In this document: piece after piece, positions 1-10,847 of the stretch | How positions within the stretch are numbered: position 1 is the first letter of the stretch | Layout: each line of letters begins with the position of its first letter | NCBI GenBank assembly: GCA_963920765.1 | Contig: OY987242.1 | Coordinates: 17,074,002 to 17,138,001 of the forward strand | Length of the DNA stretch: 64,000 bases | Direction: 5' to 3' | Source: Ulota crispa | Lineage: Eukaryota > Streptophyta > Bryopsida > Orthotrichales > Orthotrichaceae | The notes under the pieces: generated by a model | What the model saw: the letters and a program-made list of their open reading frames with translations, nothing else | Databases searched by the model: none | Told to the model about the DNA's origin: nothing | Translations under genes and position numbers: made by a program

Positions 1-360
1 TGAATTCTAGAGGTGAGTCACCTCTCTATTCACTAGTGAATTCATAGAGGTGAATCGCAACATGAGTCACTTAAAAAAGTTTAAGTTTGAAGCCCCCTAT
101 TGAGATAGTAGTGGGTGTCAAACCTAGCCGGTTTTCCAATTTTCCCACCCTGTAACTCTGCAAGGATCACCCCATAACTCAAGCACTTTTGCAAGTTATA
201 AGGTTGGATAACTTTATCACCCACCTCTAGAGGTGGTTGACAAATGTAACTAGTTATGGCCTCTCTTTATAAAAGTTATCAAGTGATCTTGTAGCTCTCT
301 TCTAGCACGCTAACCTCCTCTAAGTACTAAATCCTAAATTCTAATTTACACAATTTTGTC

Positions 361-1215
361 ATATTAAAGAGGGTAGGATGTGATATTAAAGAGGTTGGGT
401 GTGATATTGAAAGAGGTTGGGTGTGATATTGAAAGAGGTTGGGTGTGATATTGAAAGAGGTTGGGTGTGATATTGAAAGAGGTTGGGTGTGATATTGAAA
501 GAGGTTAGAGTGTGATATTAAAGAGGTAAGGTGTGATAATAAAGAGGTTAGGATGTGATATTACAAAGGTAGTTGAGATTTTAGTACAGTGGTGCTTGGG
601 GTGCTTGGTTAGCGTCAACCTTTGTAAGAGCAACAATTGGATAAGATCACAACCCCACTCTCCTTATGCTCAAAAACATGTATTATGAGCTTGGTTAAGG
701 TCAAGTTCTTGCATATAGTCAACGTTTTCTTTTCATCAATGCCTATTTTGACTCATTAGTTAGAAAGGCATTTGGTTAGTGTACCAAAAACATGGGTGGG
801 AAAGCACCTCCAAAGTTGCAACCACTAAAACTAGGAAAAGTAATGTAAATAGAGTGTTTGTCTACAATCAATACTTGGATAAGGTTAATGATTTTTGCAA
901 GCCCAAAGTGTTGATGCTAACTAAGCACCACTGTAGTATGATTAGTAGTAACACTAACCTCTTTAATATCACACCCTACCTCTTTAATATCAAATCCTAC
1001 CTTTTTAATATCACACCCTAACCTCTTTAATGTCACACCCTAACCTCTTTAATGTCACACCCTAACCTCTTTAATGTCACACCCTAACCTCTTTAATGTC
1101 ACACCCTAACCTCTTTAATGTCACACCTAACCTCTTTAATGTCACACCCTAACCTCTTTAATATCACATCCTACCCTCTGTAATATCACACCCTACTTTT
1201 TTAGTATCACATCTC
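361..1215. repeat. Foldback with satellite-like arms
   Basis: The left arm (about 361-567) is about nine head-to-tail copies of a 22-23 bp unit with core GAGGTTGGGTGTGATATT. The right arm (about 958-1212) is about eleven copies of the same unit in reverse complement (CCTCTTTAATGTCACACCCT). The middle is also partly palindromic: the GTGGTGCTTGGTTAGCGTCAAC-type segment near 590-620 returns inverted near 909-936. The structure is an inverted pair of tandem arrays. No coding content is credible here. The short frame at 779-1021 runs into the repeat. Bases 1-360 hold only a short palindrome at the very start and nothing else I can name. Confidence 0.8.
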
Positions 1216-1444
1216 CATTTTGTGAGATGTTATGGATACAATCATAGTGACCTTTGTAACATCACATCTTGATCTCTATAATATAACATAGCCCTATATA
1301 ATATCACACATCAATCTTTGTGACATTATCCCATTATCCCATACATATGTTATGAAGACTTACTGAAATTTTTATCAAGTAGTTTGTGAAGCTTTGCAAG
1401 GGTGATAACTATGCAGATTTTGGTTCAGCCACCACCTTGTAACT

Positions 1445-1813
1445 TTAACCCTTAAAGGACGGATGGATCACCGTGGCTTGCCTTGCATGTAGCAGTCTAT
1501 AAATATTTTGCACATACGCCACTAGTAGTATTGCTTCAAAAAGTTGGAAAAATCAACAGTGCATGGTGCCCGCATGAAAATTGCAAGAAGGGCAGCTTGA
1601 GAGCTAACACCATGTTTCTTAACCTTATCACAATTTAGGTTACAAAAAAAATGAATACATCTCAAGAGGTAATTTTTTATCTTCCGTGATGGATCATGTG
1701 TTTATGGTCACTTTTGAAAAAAAATCAAATGAAATATGATTTTTGTTTGAATCACAAAATCTTTTTTCAGAGCTACAGGATGTTTTTTGTCCTCCTCGAC
1801 GTTTAGGGGTTAA
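1445..1813 (-). mobile_element. TTAA-flanked non-autonomous element, copy A
   Basis: The element is bounded by TTAA at 1445-1448 and 1810-1813. The ends inside the TTAA read CCCTTAAAGGACGG and GACGTTTAGGGG. Its whole length is related to the copy at 57346-57711 on the opposite strand, which fixes the boundaries. A TTAA target duplication plus CCC/GGG termini is the signature of the piggyBac superfamily. No transposase is encoded. It lies about 0.4 kb upstream of the CHLP start. Confidence 0.7.
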
Positions 1814-1908
1814 GAAAACCTCCGGATAGAGTTATCTCAAAACCATAAAAAATGGTAGGTTTGACCTACTAATTGCATAGCAGCTCCTTCAGCATGGACT
1901 AGGTTGAA

Positions 1909-2024
1909 CGAACGACGATACGTATGGATGCTTAACGAACAGAACTGACGGACGACTAACGACAGGTTTCGACGAACGAATCAGAGGGGCGACGAACGAG
2001 AAGGGCGACGGACGGAGGGGTCCC
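1909..2024 (+). promoter_or_regulatory. Leader/promoter region of CHLP
   Basis: The stretch just before the first in-frame ATG is rich in degenerate ACGAACG and GACGGACG units. It probably belongs to the 5' leader or proximal promoter. I see no convincing TATA box. Confidence 0.35.
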
Positions 2025-2216
2025 ATGCCATCCGGTGGAGCGCAAGCTCCAATCAGCGCCCTCGTCCATTATCCACTCCCGAACTCTCTCATCCGGATTC
2101 CAGCCTCATCGACACCCTCCATCGCAACCTCTCCCTCGTGCAATCTCTTCCGGAGCTCCCCTTCAGTAGCAATCCTTGGCATTTCCAGAAACCCTAAACC
2201 TCAAGATTTTGCAGCT

Positions 2217-4460
2217 ATGGCGTCCCTGCAGATGTCCATAGCCGCAACCTCAGCTTCTTTCACTCGCTCTTCAGTCACTTCGAATGCCGATTGCTCCGCC
2301 GCATTCCCTCACCTCTCCACTCGCGGTGGAGTGGCCAGTGTCTCCTCTCGCTCGGGGCGCGCTACATTGCGGTCGTTCGAGGGATTGCGCGGCTCAAATG
2401 GTGCAAATATGGCCTCTGCCGTGGAGGTTTTGAACCCAGAGAGGAGGGTGGAGAGCGAGGAGGTCGGGTACCAGCCACTTCGAGTGTACGCGGCGCGAGG
2501 AAGCAAGAAGCTCGAAGGACGCAAGCTACGCGTCGCAGTTGTAGGAGGCGGTCCCGCAGGCGGATGCGCTGCCGAAACCCTAGCGCAAGGCGGCATCGAA
2601 ACCTTCCTAATTGAGCGCAAGCTCGACAACGCAAAACCTTGCGGTGGCGCAATTCCGTTGTGCATGGTCGGCGAGTTCGACTTGCCCCGGGAGATTATCG
2701 ACCGGAAGGTGACGAAGATGAAGATGATCTCGCCCTCGAACGTCGCCGTGGACGTCGGCAAAACCCTAAACGACGACGAGTACATCGGCATGGTGCGTCG
2801 GGAGGTGCTTGATTCGTTTCTGCGAGAGCGCGCTGCGAAGAACGGCGCTTCGATCATCAACGGGCTTTTCCTTCGAATGGACATCCCGAAGGACGACAAC
2901 AGCCCGTACCGGTTGCATTACACGAACTTCGACGGGACGTCGAAGCTCGGCACTCCCGCGGTCTTGGAGGTCGACGCGGTTATTGGCGCCGACGGCGCCA
3001 ACAGCCGCGTCGCGAAGGATATTGATGCCGGTGAGTATGATTACGCCATTGCTTTTCAAGAGCGGATCAAAATTCCTGAGGACAAAATGGAGTACTATGA
3101 GAACCTTGCGGAGATGTATGTCGGTGATGATGTCTCTCCGGATTTCTATGGCTGGGTGTTCCCGAAGTGTGACCATGTTGCTGTCGGGACGGGGACTGTG
3201 ATCAACAAGCCTGCTATTAAGAAGTACCAGACTGCCACAAGGAATCGAGCCAAGGACAAGATCGCCGGAGGGAAAATCATTCGCGTCGAGGCTCATCCTA
3301 TTCCTGAGCACCCGAGGCCGCGGAGAGTGAACCACAGAGTTGCGTTGATCGGTGATGCTGCTGGCTATGTCACTAAATGCTCCGGAGAAGGTATCTACTT
3401 TGCTGCGAAGTCGGGCCGGATGTGTGGCGAGGCGCTTGTCGAGGGATCTGCCAATGGTACTCGCATGGTGAATGAGTCTGATTTTAGGGTTTACCTCGAC
3501 AAGTGGGATAAGAAGTACTGGGCAACGTACAAGGTGCTGGATATCTTGCAGAAGGTGTTCTACAGGTCAGTCATTCTCTCATCTCTCTCATTTTCACAGT
3601 TTTTCATGGGAATTGATGATATGTGCACACCGGGGGGTTGATATATGCACGGGCATTGATATGTGTACCACACCCTTTGCACTACTGTACCACACCCTTT
3701 GCACTACTGTTCCACACCCTTTGCACTACTGTTCCACACCCTTTGCACTACTGTTCCACACCCTTTGCACTACTGTTCCACACCCTTTGCACTACTTGTA
3801 CCACACCCCTGGGGTAAATTTTAGATTTCTACCATCAAAAAGCTGAATTTGAGAATTTGGAATTCAAATTTGGACTTAGAGACCATGATATCGTCTAGAT
3901 CCATAAAAAAAGTTGCAATTGAACAACATCCAATGAATGGAAAAGCTTAGCTAGGGGAAAAGTTACTTTTACTTTTGTATGTAAAAAAGATAAGCTTTTT
4001 CATTGGTTGTTGTTGGATTGCAACTTTTTTTTATGGTTCTAGATTAAATCGTGGGGTTTAAGTCCAAGTCTGAATTCAAAATTCTCAAAACATCAGCTTT
4101 TTTATGGTAGAAATCTGTAATTTATTCCCCACGGGGGGTGTGCATATATCAACCCCCCCGGTGTGCACATATCGATTCCCTTTTTCAACCATTTGCTCTT
4201 TGATCTCAACAGCTACTCTCTCTTTCTTTTCGCCATTTTGGTAAAACTCTTGACCCTGCTGCAGGTCGAACCCTGCGAGAGAGGCTTTCGTAGAGATGTG
4301 CGCGGACGATTACGTGCAAAAGATGACCTTTGACAGCTACTTGTACAAGGTGGTGGTGCCGGGGAATCCCTTGGATGATATCAAGCTAGCGTTTAACACA
4401 ATCGGAAGCTTGATTAGGGCTAGTGCCTTGCGTAAGGAATCCGAGAAAATGACGGTTTAA
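2217..4460 (+). CDS. CHLP: Geranylgeranyl diphosphate/chlorophyll reductase, chloroplastic
   Basis: This flavoenzyme reduces the geranylgeranyl chain to phytyl for chlorophyll, tocopherol and phylloquinone in plastids. The exons are 2217-3565 and 4265-4460, with a GT-AG intron that splits an AGG codon so that FYR continues into SNPAREAF. The product is 514 residues. A Ser/Thr/Ala-rich plastid transit peptide fills about residues 1-95. The FAD-binding GGGPAGG motif starts near residue 106, followed by the KPCGGAIP loop, GADGANSRVAKDI, and the C-terminal GDAAGY-x-TKCSGEGIY motif near residue 379. The end, SALRKESEKMTV, is typical of the family. I chose the ATG at 2217 because MASLQMS starts a normal transit peptide. 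An in-frame ATG at 2025 would add 64 residues. The family is about 460-470 residues in angiosperms, so the extra length lies in the N-terminal region. Confidence 0.96.
3608..4180. mobile_element. Foldback MITE inside the CHLP intron, with a 22-bp tandem array
   Basis: The left end (GGGAATTGATGATATGTGCA, then ACCGGGGGG) returns as reverse complement at the right end, finishing ATATCGATTCCC at 4180. Inner arm segments also pair: GTTGCAATTGAACAACATCC near 3913 with its inverse near 4005-4025. The left arm carries about six copies of a 22-bp unit containing CCACACCCTTTGCACTACTG at about 3665-3800. The flanks TTTTTCAT and TTTTTCAA are a candidate imperfect 8-bp target duplication, but they are T-rich. 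The element makes up most of the 699-bp intron. Confidence 0.75.
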
Positions 4461-5035
4461 GCCTTTAAGGGGAGATTCTCGTATTTGTCGACCTCCTGGA
4501 ATGTAAAATGTGGCATTTGAACTCACGTGTATAGTGGAAGTCTCTCTTTCTTCAGCATGAGAACATGTTGGCTATTGTAATTTCTCCTCTCAGCTTGCTA
4601 TCGAAACCTACCTTTTTGCGTTGGCTTCTCGGACCGTGATTTTTTTGTTTCATTGACGTGGTTGATCGTGATGACCTAACATTCTTTGTCTAAGCAATGC
4701 ACACTGCGTGTAAGGTGTTTGCTGAGGTTACTTTCTGAGGTAGAATCTGTGACAGTATTTGCTAGTGAAATGGGCGCGGCTGTTAGTGCGTTGAATGCAT
4801 CGTTGGCAGATTCTTTCATGCAATGTGTATACATTGCTGGCTTTTATATGCATGATGATGAAGCTAGAATAAGCACTTGTCCGCGGTTCTGTTGAAGGTT
4901 ATGGGATGAACTTCACATCTTCTGCAATGACTAAGGTATGAGAAATCCTAATTTTCGAAGAGGGAGAAAATTGGCCGAAAGGCTCATGTAAGAGTCCTGA
5001 TTTAACAGGTGGAGAGGAAATTGCAGTTTCACAAT
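4461..5035 (+). other. 3' flank of CHLP
   Basis: This is the probable 3' UTR and downstream spacer. A small frame at 4686-4895 shows no recognisable protein. I see no clear AATAAA polyadenylation signal. Confidence 0.4.
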
Positions 5036-5345
5036 TAAGGTAGCCGCACCCATGGGCGTGATGTCCCCATGGGCATCACTGATAATGTCAGGGTGCTTAT
5101 GGATACATAAGTGATATTTGTGGGTGATAAAGTGATATTTGTGGGTGACAAAGTGATAATTGTGGGTGACTCCACGATGGTTTTGAGTACCCATCTCACT
5201 ATTTGAGAACTAGCAAGCCTTGTTTTTAGCATCTCTTACACATGGTCCCTATAATTTCAGGGATTTTGGACTTTGAAAAATCTTTGTGAACAAATGCTTG
5301 CAGTTGGAACTTTGAAATGGATGCCAATATTTTTGGTTTCCATTT
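5036..5345 (+). mobile_element. Partial copy of a GGTAGC-ended repeat
   Basis: It begins with GGTAGCCGCACCCATGGGCG at 5039 and resembles the reverse complement of the fuller copy at 63479-63893. Shared segments include the GTGGGTGA(T/C)AAAGTGATA stretches and the block around AATCTTTGTGAACAAATGCT. The inverted terminus expected at the right end was not found, so this copy looks truncated. From 5346 to 6084 I see no gene or named element. Confidence 0.5.
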
Positions 5346-6084
5346 CCTAGCTTATAGTATTTTTTTCAATGGAACACCTACTTAGATAATGGCTTGCAAA
5401 ATTTGGGAACAATTGATTGTGGGGAATAATGAGATTATAATGATAGATCAAATAACATGTGATGGTAATGTTTCATTTTTTTGACAGTTAGTTGCTACAT
5501 ATTGAATTTTACAAAATTTTGAAAGCTCTTAATTCACATCAAATTTTGTGAGTACAAGGCCAATCTCGTAGCACCACAAAGTGCACACAAACAAGCTTGT
5601 AAGATGCTCCTTGAGGCTCTTGAGGTGTACACACAATGTTTGGCTTGTTCTACCATTACTCCAACTGCATGAACCGAACCACTCCGGTGCCTCAAAGAGA
5701 CTTGTGAAATCCTCCGAAGGACAGTTCTAGTCCTCTGGAGCGTTAAGGGGTTACTTGAAGTAGGATTGCACTTGGGCCTTCACAATGAACTTCTGTACTT
5801 TGTGTCAAACACGTCAGTTACCACTGCTTATAAAGTAACAGACCAAGTGGAAAAGTTTAAGCTCTTAACCTGGGAGAGTGCGCCTCTACTTAATAATCCA
5901 AACTACCTTTCCAAACTCCATTGAACACCTTTCAAACACTGCCACCCACCTAAACTGATTCCTATGACCCTATTCTTCTCACGCACAGGAGGCATCACAT
6001 CACACCCAAACAAACCAAAGACCTTCATTTGCTTCAAAATTCAGAAAAAATTATTGTACAAATCGATTGAACATATTGACAACA

Positions 6085-9000
6085 TCATCTCCGCGATCTC
6101 ACACTCCGTTCATAATCTCTATGGCCATCTCTTAGATCACTTCTTTCGGTCTCCTTCCGGACATCCCTCTTTTCGTCGTCTCTACCCCTCCGGTCGCTCT
6201 TTCTATCCACCCATCTGTCTTCTCTTCTACCACCCTCCTCATCTTCAAAACTGGATGTTTCAGGATCTCTTCCTTCCCTGTTGTCACCCCTTCTAACTCT
6301 CCGCTCCTCGTCTCGATCATCACCATCTCTCGTTCTTCGTCTGTCATCTCGGTCTCTTCTTCGATCTTCAAGATAAGCATCTCTGTTCTCCCCGTCCTCC
6401 CGTCCACGATCTGCATCTCTCCTTCGTTGACCATCGTCTTTTCTTCGTCTGTCATCAGGAGGTTTCATGGACTTATCATTTCCTGTTCTATTCCTTTCCG
6501 GACTATCGTTCCCGATGTTCATCCTCCTGCCCGCATCTTTCATCGACTTGTCAAATTGGTCAGGTTTCCAGCCAGCACCACCACCACCTCCTCGCCCGGA
6601 GTTCATGGATTTCTGTAAAAAAAACCACTTGTTATATACAATTACTAGATTTGCATAAGAGCAAGAGGCGCGAACTGAAAACAGAAAATATGTTATAAGC
6701 TTAGTGGCTAGAAAATGAATCTGTGAAAAGGCCAAGCTTGAGACTGAAACAAAAGAAAAAGGGGCTTTTTGTTTTGGGAAAATTTCATGGATACCCCTGA
6801 AGTTTGCAATAATTTCATAGATACCCCTGCTTTTTCAAAAATTTCATAGATACCCTTGGACCAAAATTTTCATGTGTTTTTTTTTGTTGTGCATGCCACT
6901 TCCCTTCTTCCTTTGTGCGCACGCATAACAAAAAGTAGTGTGCGCACAAAGGGAGAAGAGAAGTGGCATGCACAGCAAAAAAAAACACCTGAAAATTTTG
7001 GTCCAAGGGTATCTATGAAATTTCTGAAAAAGCAGGGGTATCTATGAAATTATTGCAAACTTCAGGGGTATCCATGAAATTTTCCCTTTTTTTTCTGGCA
7101 CCATTCTCTACCATTCTCATGACATTGACTCCCAAACATCCCACCTCATTGTTAATTAAGTTCGGTTCCTATCTACCTTTGGTGTTTAAAAGAGAATTGT
7201 GAGAAGCCAACCTGTTCATCATGTGCAAATTTACAATTATCCCCACGGTTGCATTCCCCACGCTGAAATGCATAACAGACTCCTCGAGGTTTTTCATCGA
7301 CGCTAGTATCATTACGCTTGGTGGAAGAGACCATGTTCATTCTTCTGCTCGCTTCTTTCATGGAACCATCAAACTGGTCGTGTTTCCAGCTAGCACCGCC
7401 GTTGCCCCGACCCGCTCCCCCATCTCCCCAACCAGTGTTGGCATTTCTCTATAAGAAGCATCACTTGCTAGTTTTAAGTACTGGACATCCAAAAAAGAGC
7501 ACCAAGATAGAGAGTTGAATATTTAAACTACCGGTATACATGAAAGGGAAATTTCATGGATACCCCTGAGGTTTGCAATAATTTCATAGATACCCCTGCT
7601 TTTTCAGAAATTTCACAGATACCCTTGGACCAAAAGTTTCAAGCGTTTTTTGTGTTGTGTATGCCACTTCCCTTCTCCCTTTGAGCGCACACTACTTCTT
7701 TCTTATTATGCATGCGCACAAAAGAAGAAGCGAAGTGGCATGCACAACAAAAAAAAAACACCTGAAAATTTTGGTCCAAGGGTATTTGTGAAATTTCTGA
7801 AAAAGCAGGGGTATCTATGAATTATTGCAAACTTCAGAGGTGTCCCCGAAATTTTCCCTACACGAAATGACATGACATGACATAACTGAAAAAAGTACAG
7901 AAACTGTGTACGTAAAAGACAACAAACCTGCTCGTCGTGTGAAAATTTGCAGTCATCCCCGCGGTTACACTCCCCTCGCTGAAAAGCATAGCACACTCCT
8001 CGTTCCTCTCGCTTCTGCTGTTTCTCTTCTTCGTCTTCCTCTAGTTTCCTCTTGTAATCGCCTACGTGGTCCACTTTAATGATGCGGTCTACAACTCGAG
8101 CTCCATTCAGATTATCTGCAACCTCAGAGTTCACGCAATTATACATTAAGCAAACTGAAACAAAAGACACTTGCTTTCTTTAACAGGGAAAAGATATCCA
8201 GCTCTAAGTACTCAAAAACGCTATCGGGATCTCAGTTGGAGAATACTCCCTCTGTCCCCCTAAAAACGTCCAAAAAGCTTCCTTGCAAAGGATTAACTGT
8301 GTTTTTAGTCTTTGTGCTAGTGACACATGCATTCTAGAATCAATATACCATCTACCAAATGTATGCAAAATCTCCAACTTCGATGTCGCCGTTTGTGCAC
8401 CCAAACTCCATGCAAAAGGTACCATATTTGTGCATGTTGCTACCTCCTCATTATTGATGATTTAAAGATCAGTAGCAACAATGGTACCTCATATGGGAAA
8501 GACCAAGCATGCTAGGAGAGGAATGCTCTTTAATCACTTAACTTGCCCCCATGAGATCATTGAACATGGCAAATGCTTTCTCAGCATTTGAAATCAGCAA
8601 AAGGGAGCTATTTAGTGATACAAGATATGTGTCTCATTTGGAGCTTTTTAGAGGGAGAGAGGGAGTAAGAAATAAGAAAAACTTAAACAATGATGGAGGA
8701 TGTATACAGATAAGGAGGAAATCGTGTTATAAGCAGAGAAAAATATGAGGAGGAAGGGTTCCAGAAAAGTACTGACCTACAGCCAGTACAGTACTCCGCT
8801 GATCTTCATATGCTAAGAATGCAAAGCCCTTGGACTTCCCAGTAGCTTTATCCCTCACAAGGTTCACATCCACAATCTCACCGTACCTGCACAACAGCAA
8901 CCAAAATATCAGGATAAAATCGTTCGCCTTGCACTCAACCCTAATAAATCCATCTCCTACTGCAAACAAAAAAAACGCGGTGTCGGTATTAAAAGTGTGG

Positions 9001-10092
9001 CTTGAACATCCTTTTCTCAACGATTTACGGATTGCTCGATACCGGAATCCATCAATCACATAAATACGTACATCTAAAATGGCAACGAACCCTAAAATTT
9101 TTGCAGCCTTTGATTTCTGGCTTGTTTCATACCAGAATCCAACAACCGCATAAATACATACACCAAATATGATAAAAAAACAATCTCACTGACTCTTATA
9201 TGACAAGGTTTTGATCGATTACATCTTGCTCTTCCGAATGCACAAACCCTAGGGCTTTGTCATGTCTTGGATTAATTTAAAAGAGGGTGAAAGGTTCAGA
9301 ACACCGGAATCCGTCAATCACATAAACACGTACATCTAAAATGGCAAAACCGTCTCAAGTGCGAACCCTAAGGTTTTTGCAGCCTTCGATTTATGGTTTG
9401 TTTCATACCAGAATCCACCAACAATACAACAGATATGAAAAAACGATCTCGGTGACTCTTATATGACAAGGTTTTGATTGATTGATTTCATCTCGCTCTT
9501 TCGAATGCACAAACCCTAGGGTTTTGTCATGTCTTGATTAATTCAAAAGAGGGTGATAGGTTCAGAATCCTAGGCAGAGGCACTTACTGAGCGAACACGG
9601 CCAGGACATCACAGCATGCTCAATACCGGATCCATCAATCACATAAATAAGTACACCTAAAATGGCATAACCGTTTCCATTGCGAACCCTAAGGTTTTTG
9701 CTAGCCTTTGATTTATGGCTTGTTTCATACCAGAATCTAACAATCGCGTAAACATATACAACGACTATGACGAAACGATCTCAGTGACTCTTATATGACA
9801 AGGCTTTGATTGATTGATTACATCTCGCTCTTCCGAATGCGCAAACCCTAGGGTTTTGTCGTGTCTTGATTAATTTAAAAGAGGGTGAAAGGTTCAGAAT
9901 CGTAGGCAGAGGCACTTACTGAGCGAACACGGCCAGGACATCGCCCTCTGTGAGAGTGTAAGGAAGTCCTCCAACGTATACATAGGCAGAATCCTTGTAC
10001 TTGGCATGCCAGGAGCCACCTTCGGAGATGCCGCTCGCTAGCTCCCTCGCGATGATCTTCTGCGTGTTCTTCACCTGCGTCAACGGATTCAT
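6085..10092 (-). CDS. RRM and double CCCH zinc-finger protein, RBMX2/Ist3-like
   Basis: It is related to plant CCCH proteins of the AtC3H25 type and to RBMX2/yeast Ist3, which act in pre-mRNA splicing in the nucleus. The exons, 5' to 3' on the minus strand, are 10092-9920, 8886-8777, 8115-7928, 7448-7212 and 6612-6085. All junctions keep frame and use GT-AG, giving 411 residues. It starts MNPLTQVKNTQKIIARELA. The RRM covers about residues 37-115, with RNP2 VYVGGL and RNP1 KSKGFAFLAY. A CCCH finger (CYAFQRGECNRGDDCKFSH) ends exon 3, and a second near-identical finger ends exon 4. The tail (exon 5) is a long Arg/Asp/Glu-rich RS/RD-like region. The motif WK-x-DQFD-x-SMK-x-A-x-RRMN occurs in both exons 4 and 5. 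Two fingers are unusual if the family normally has one. Confidence 0.93.
6776..7086. mobile_element. GGGAAA-ended modular foldback, copy 1 (intron 4 of the RRM-CCCH gene)
   Basis: This is a near-perfect palindrome. Each arm starts GGGAAAATTTCATGGATACC and contains three spaced ATTTCAT-(A/G)GATACCC modules. The loop carries CTTTGTGCGCAC and its inverse. The flanks are T-rich and roughly match (TTTTGTTTT and TTTTTTTTC). Homologous copies lie at 7546-7858 and 14884-15210. Confidence 0.85.
7546..7858. mobile_element. GGGAAA-ended modular foldback, copy 2 (intron 3 of the RRM-CCCH gene)
   Basis: It has the same architecture and sequence as copy 1. The 9-bp flanks are TACATGAAA (7537-7545) and TACACGAAA (7859-7867), matching at 8 of 9 positions. 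This supports a transposition-type target duplication of the Mutator length class. Confidence 0.88.
8246..8665. mobile_element. Stowaway-like MITE (intron 2 of the RRM-CCCH gene)
   Basis: The termini are CTCCCTCTGTCCCCC on the left and GAGGGAGAGAGGGAG on the right. TA dinucleotides lie at 8244-8245 and 8666-8667. CTCCCTC ends with a TA target match the Stowaway (Tc1/mariner) MITE group. It is about 420 bp with no coding capacity. Confidence 0.75.
9036..9910. repeat. Three tandem units filling intron 1 of the RRM-CCCH gene
   Basis: Three diverged units start near 9036, 9300 and 9625. Each contains ATACCGGAATCCATCAATCA-like sequence, ATCTAAAATGGCA, a TTTTTGCAGCCTTTGATTT-like block and ACAAACCCTAGGG-like sequence. 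The second unit ends (9572-9614) with a copy of the last bases of exon 1 and its splice donor, so the duplicated segment included coding sequence. Confidence 0.8.
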
Positions 10093-10360
10093 GGCGGTCG
10101 CTGCTTCTCACGATGATTTCTTTCTGTCTCTGTCGCTCTCGTAACTCTTACAGAAATTTGCGACAAACCCGAGCAGAACTGATAAACCCTAACTGCGACC
10201 TTGCTCGAACTGGACTCGAGCTTCGTTCTGTCCACGGTTTTGGGTCTTCGGCACGGTATTCGGAGCTTCGCGGAATTGGAAGCCGGAATCCAAAAATTGG
10301 TGTATTTAGTGTAGGGCAATACCCGACGACGAAGGCTTTGCCGGCGTAAATCACGAACTG
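10093..10360 (-). promoter_or_regulatory. 5' leader/promoter of the RRM-CCCH gene
   Basis: This is the region immediately upstream of the ATG. It contains AACCCTAA (telo-box-like) near 10186. No clear TATA box is visible. Confidence 0.35.
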
Positions 10361-10529
10361 GAAAGGATGAAAATTTGAGGATGAGAGTTGAGGTTAGATG
10401 AAAATCCCATAATGTCCAATTATGTAGGAAGACTCACAGAATCGAGCATTATGCTGTAAAAGTCTCCCAGGAACTGAATGGCAAGTTCCTTAGGAGTGGT
10501 TTACTTAATATTTAACTTGTCAAGTAAGG

Positions 10530-10847
10530 TAGGAGGCTCATGAAGAGCATTTAAGGGCTGAAATTGAATTTTGGGTAGGTGAAACTTCTTGAAATTATAT
10601 TTTAGTAAATTTTCTTTGAAAGACAAGAAGAATGGGCATCTAACCCATGTTATTTCATGTTTTTTGGAACTTTGTGGAATTAGTTATGAAATTTTGAAGT
10701 GGAAAGGCCATAGGGCTCTAAAATGTAGCACCTCCTCAAATGTATGTTGCATGTGCATTGTTGAAGGGTTATGAAAAGCAACATATACAAATAGAGTACA
10801 TTTGAGGAGGTGTTCCATTTTAGAGCTTGCTCTGAATTAGAGCCTCC
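10530..10847. mobile_element. Probable MITE with GTAGGAGGCTC ends
   Basis: The outer inverted ends are GTAGGAGGCTC near 10530 and GAGCCTCCTAC near 10837-10847. A stronger inner inverted pair, CTCTAAAATG...CACCTCCTCAAATGT, lies near 10715-10743 and is repeated inverted near 10798-10827. No coding sequence is credible. The target duplication was not resolved. Confidence 0.55.

Noticed and set aside
361-1215. CRISPR-like array (regular short repeats)
   Set aside because: The units are head-to-tail with no unique spacers, and the genome is eukaryotic.
2309-3335. Long antisense and alternate-frame ORFs over CHLP exon 1
   Set aside because: They are shadows of a GC-rich coding exon. The sense frame carries all the family motifs.
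6856-7047. Nearly identical small ORFs on both strands at about 6815-7047
   Set aside because: They are produced by the inverted arms of the foldback element at 6776-7086.
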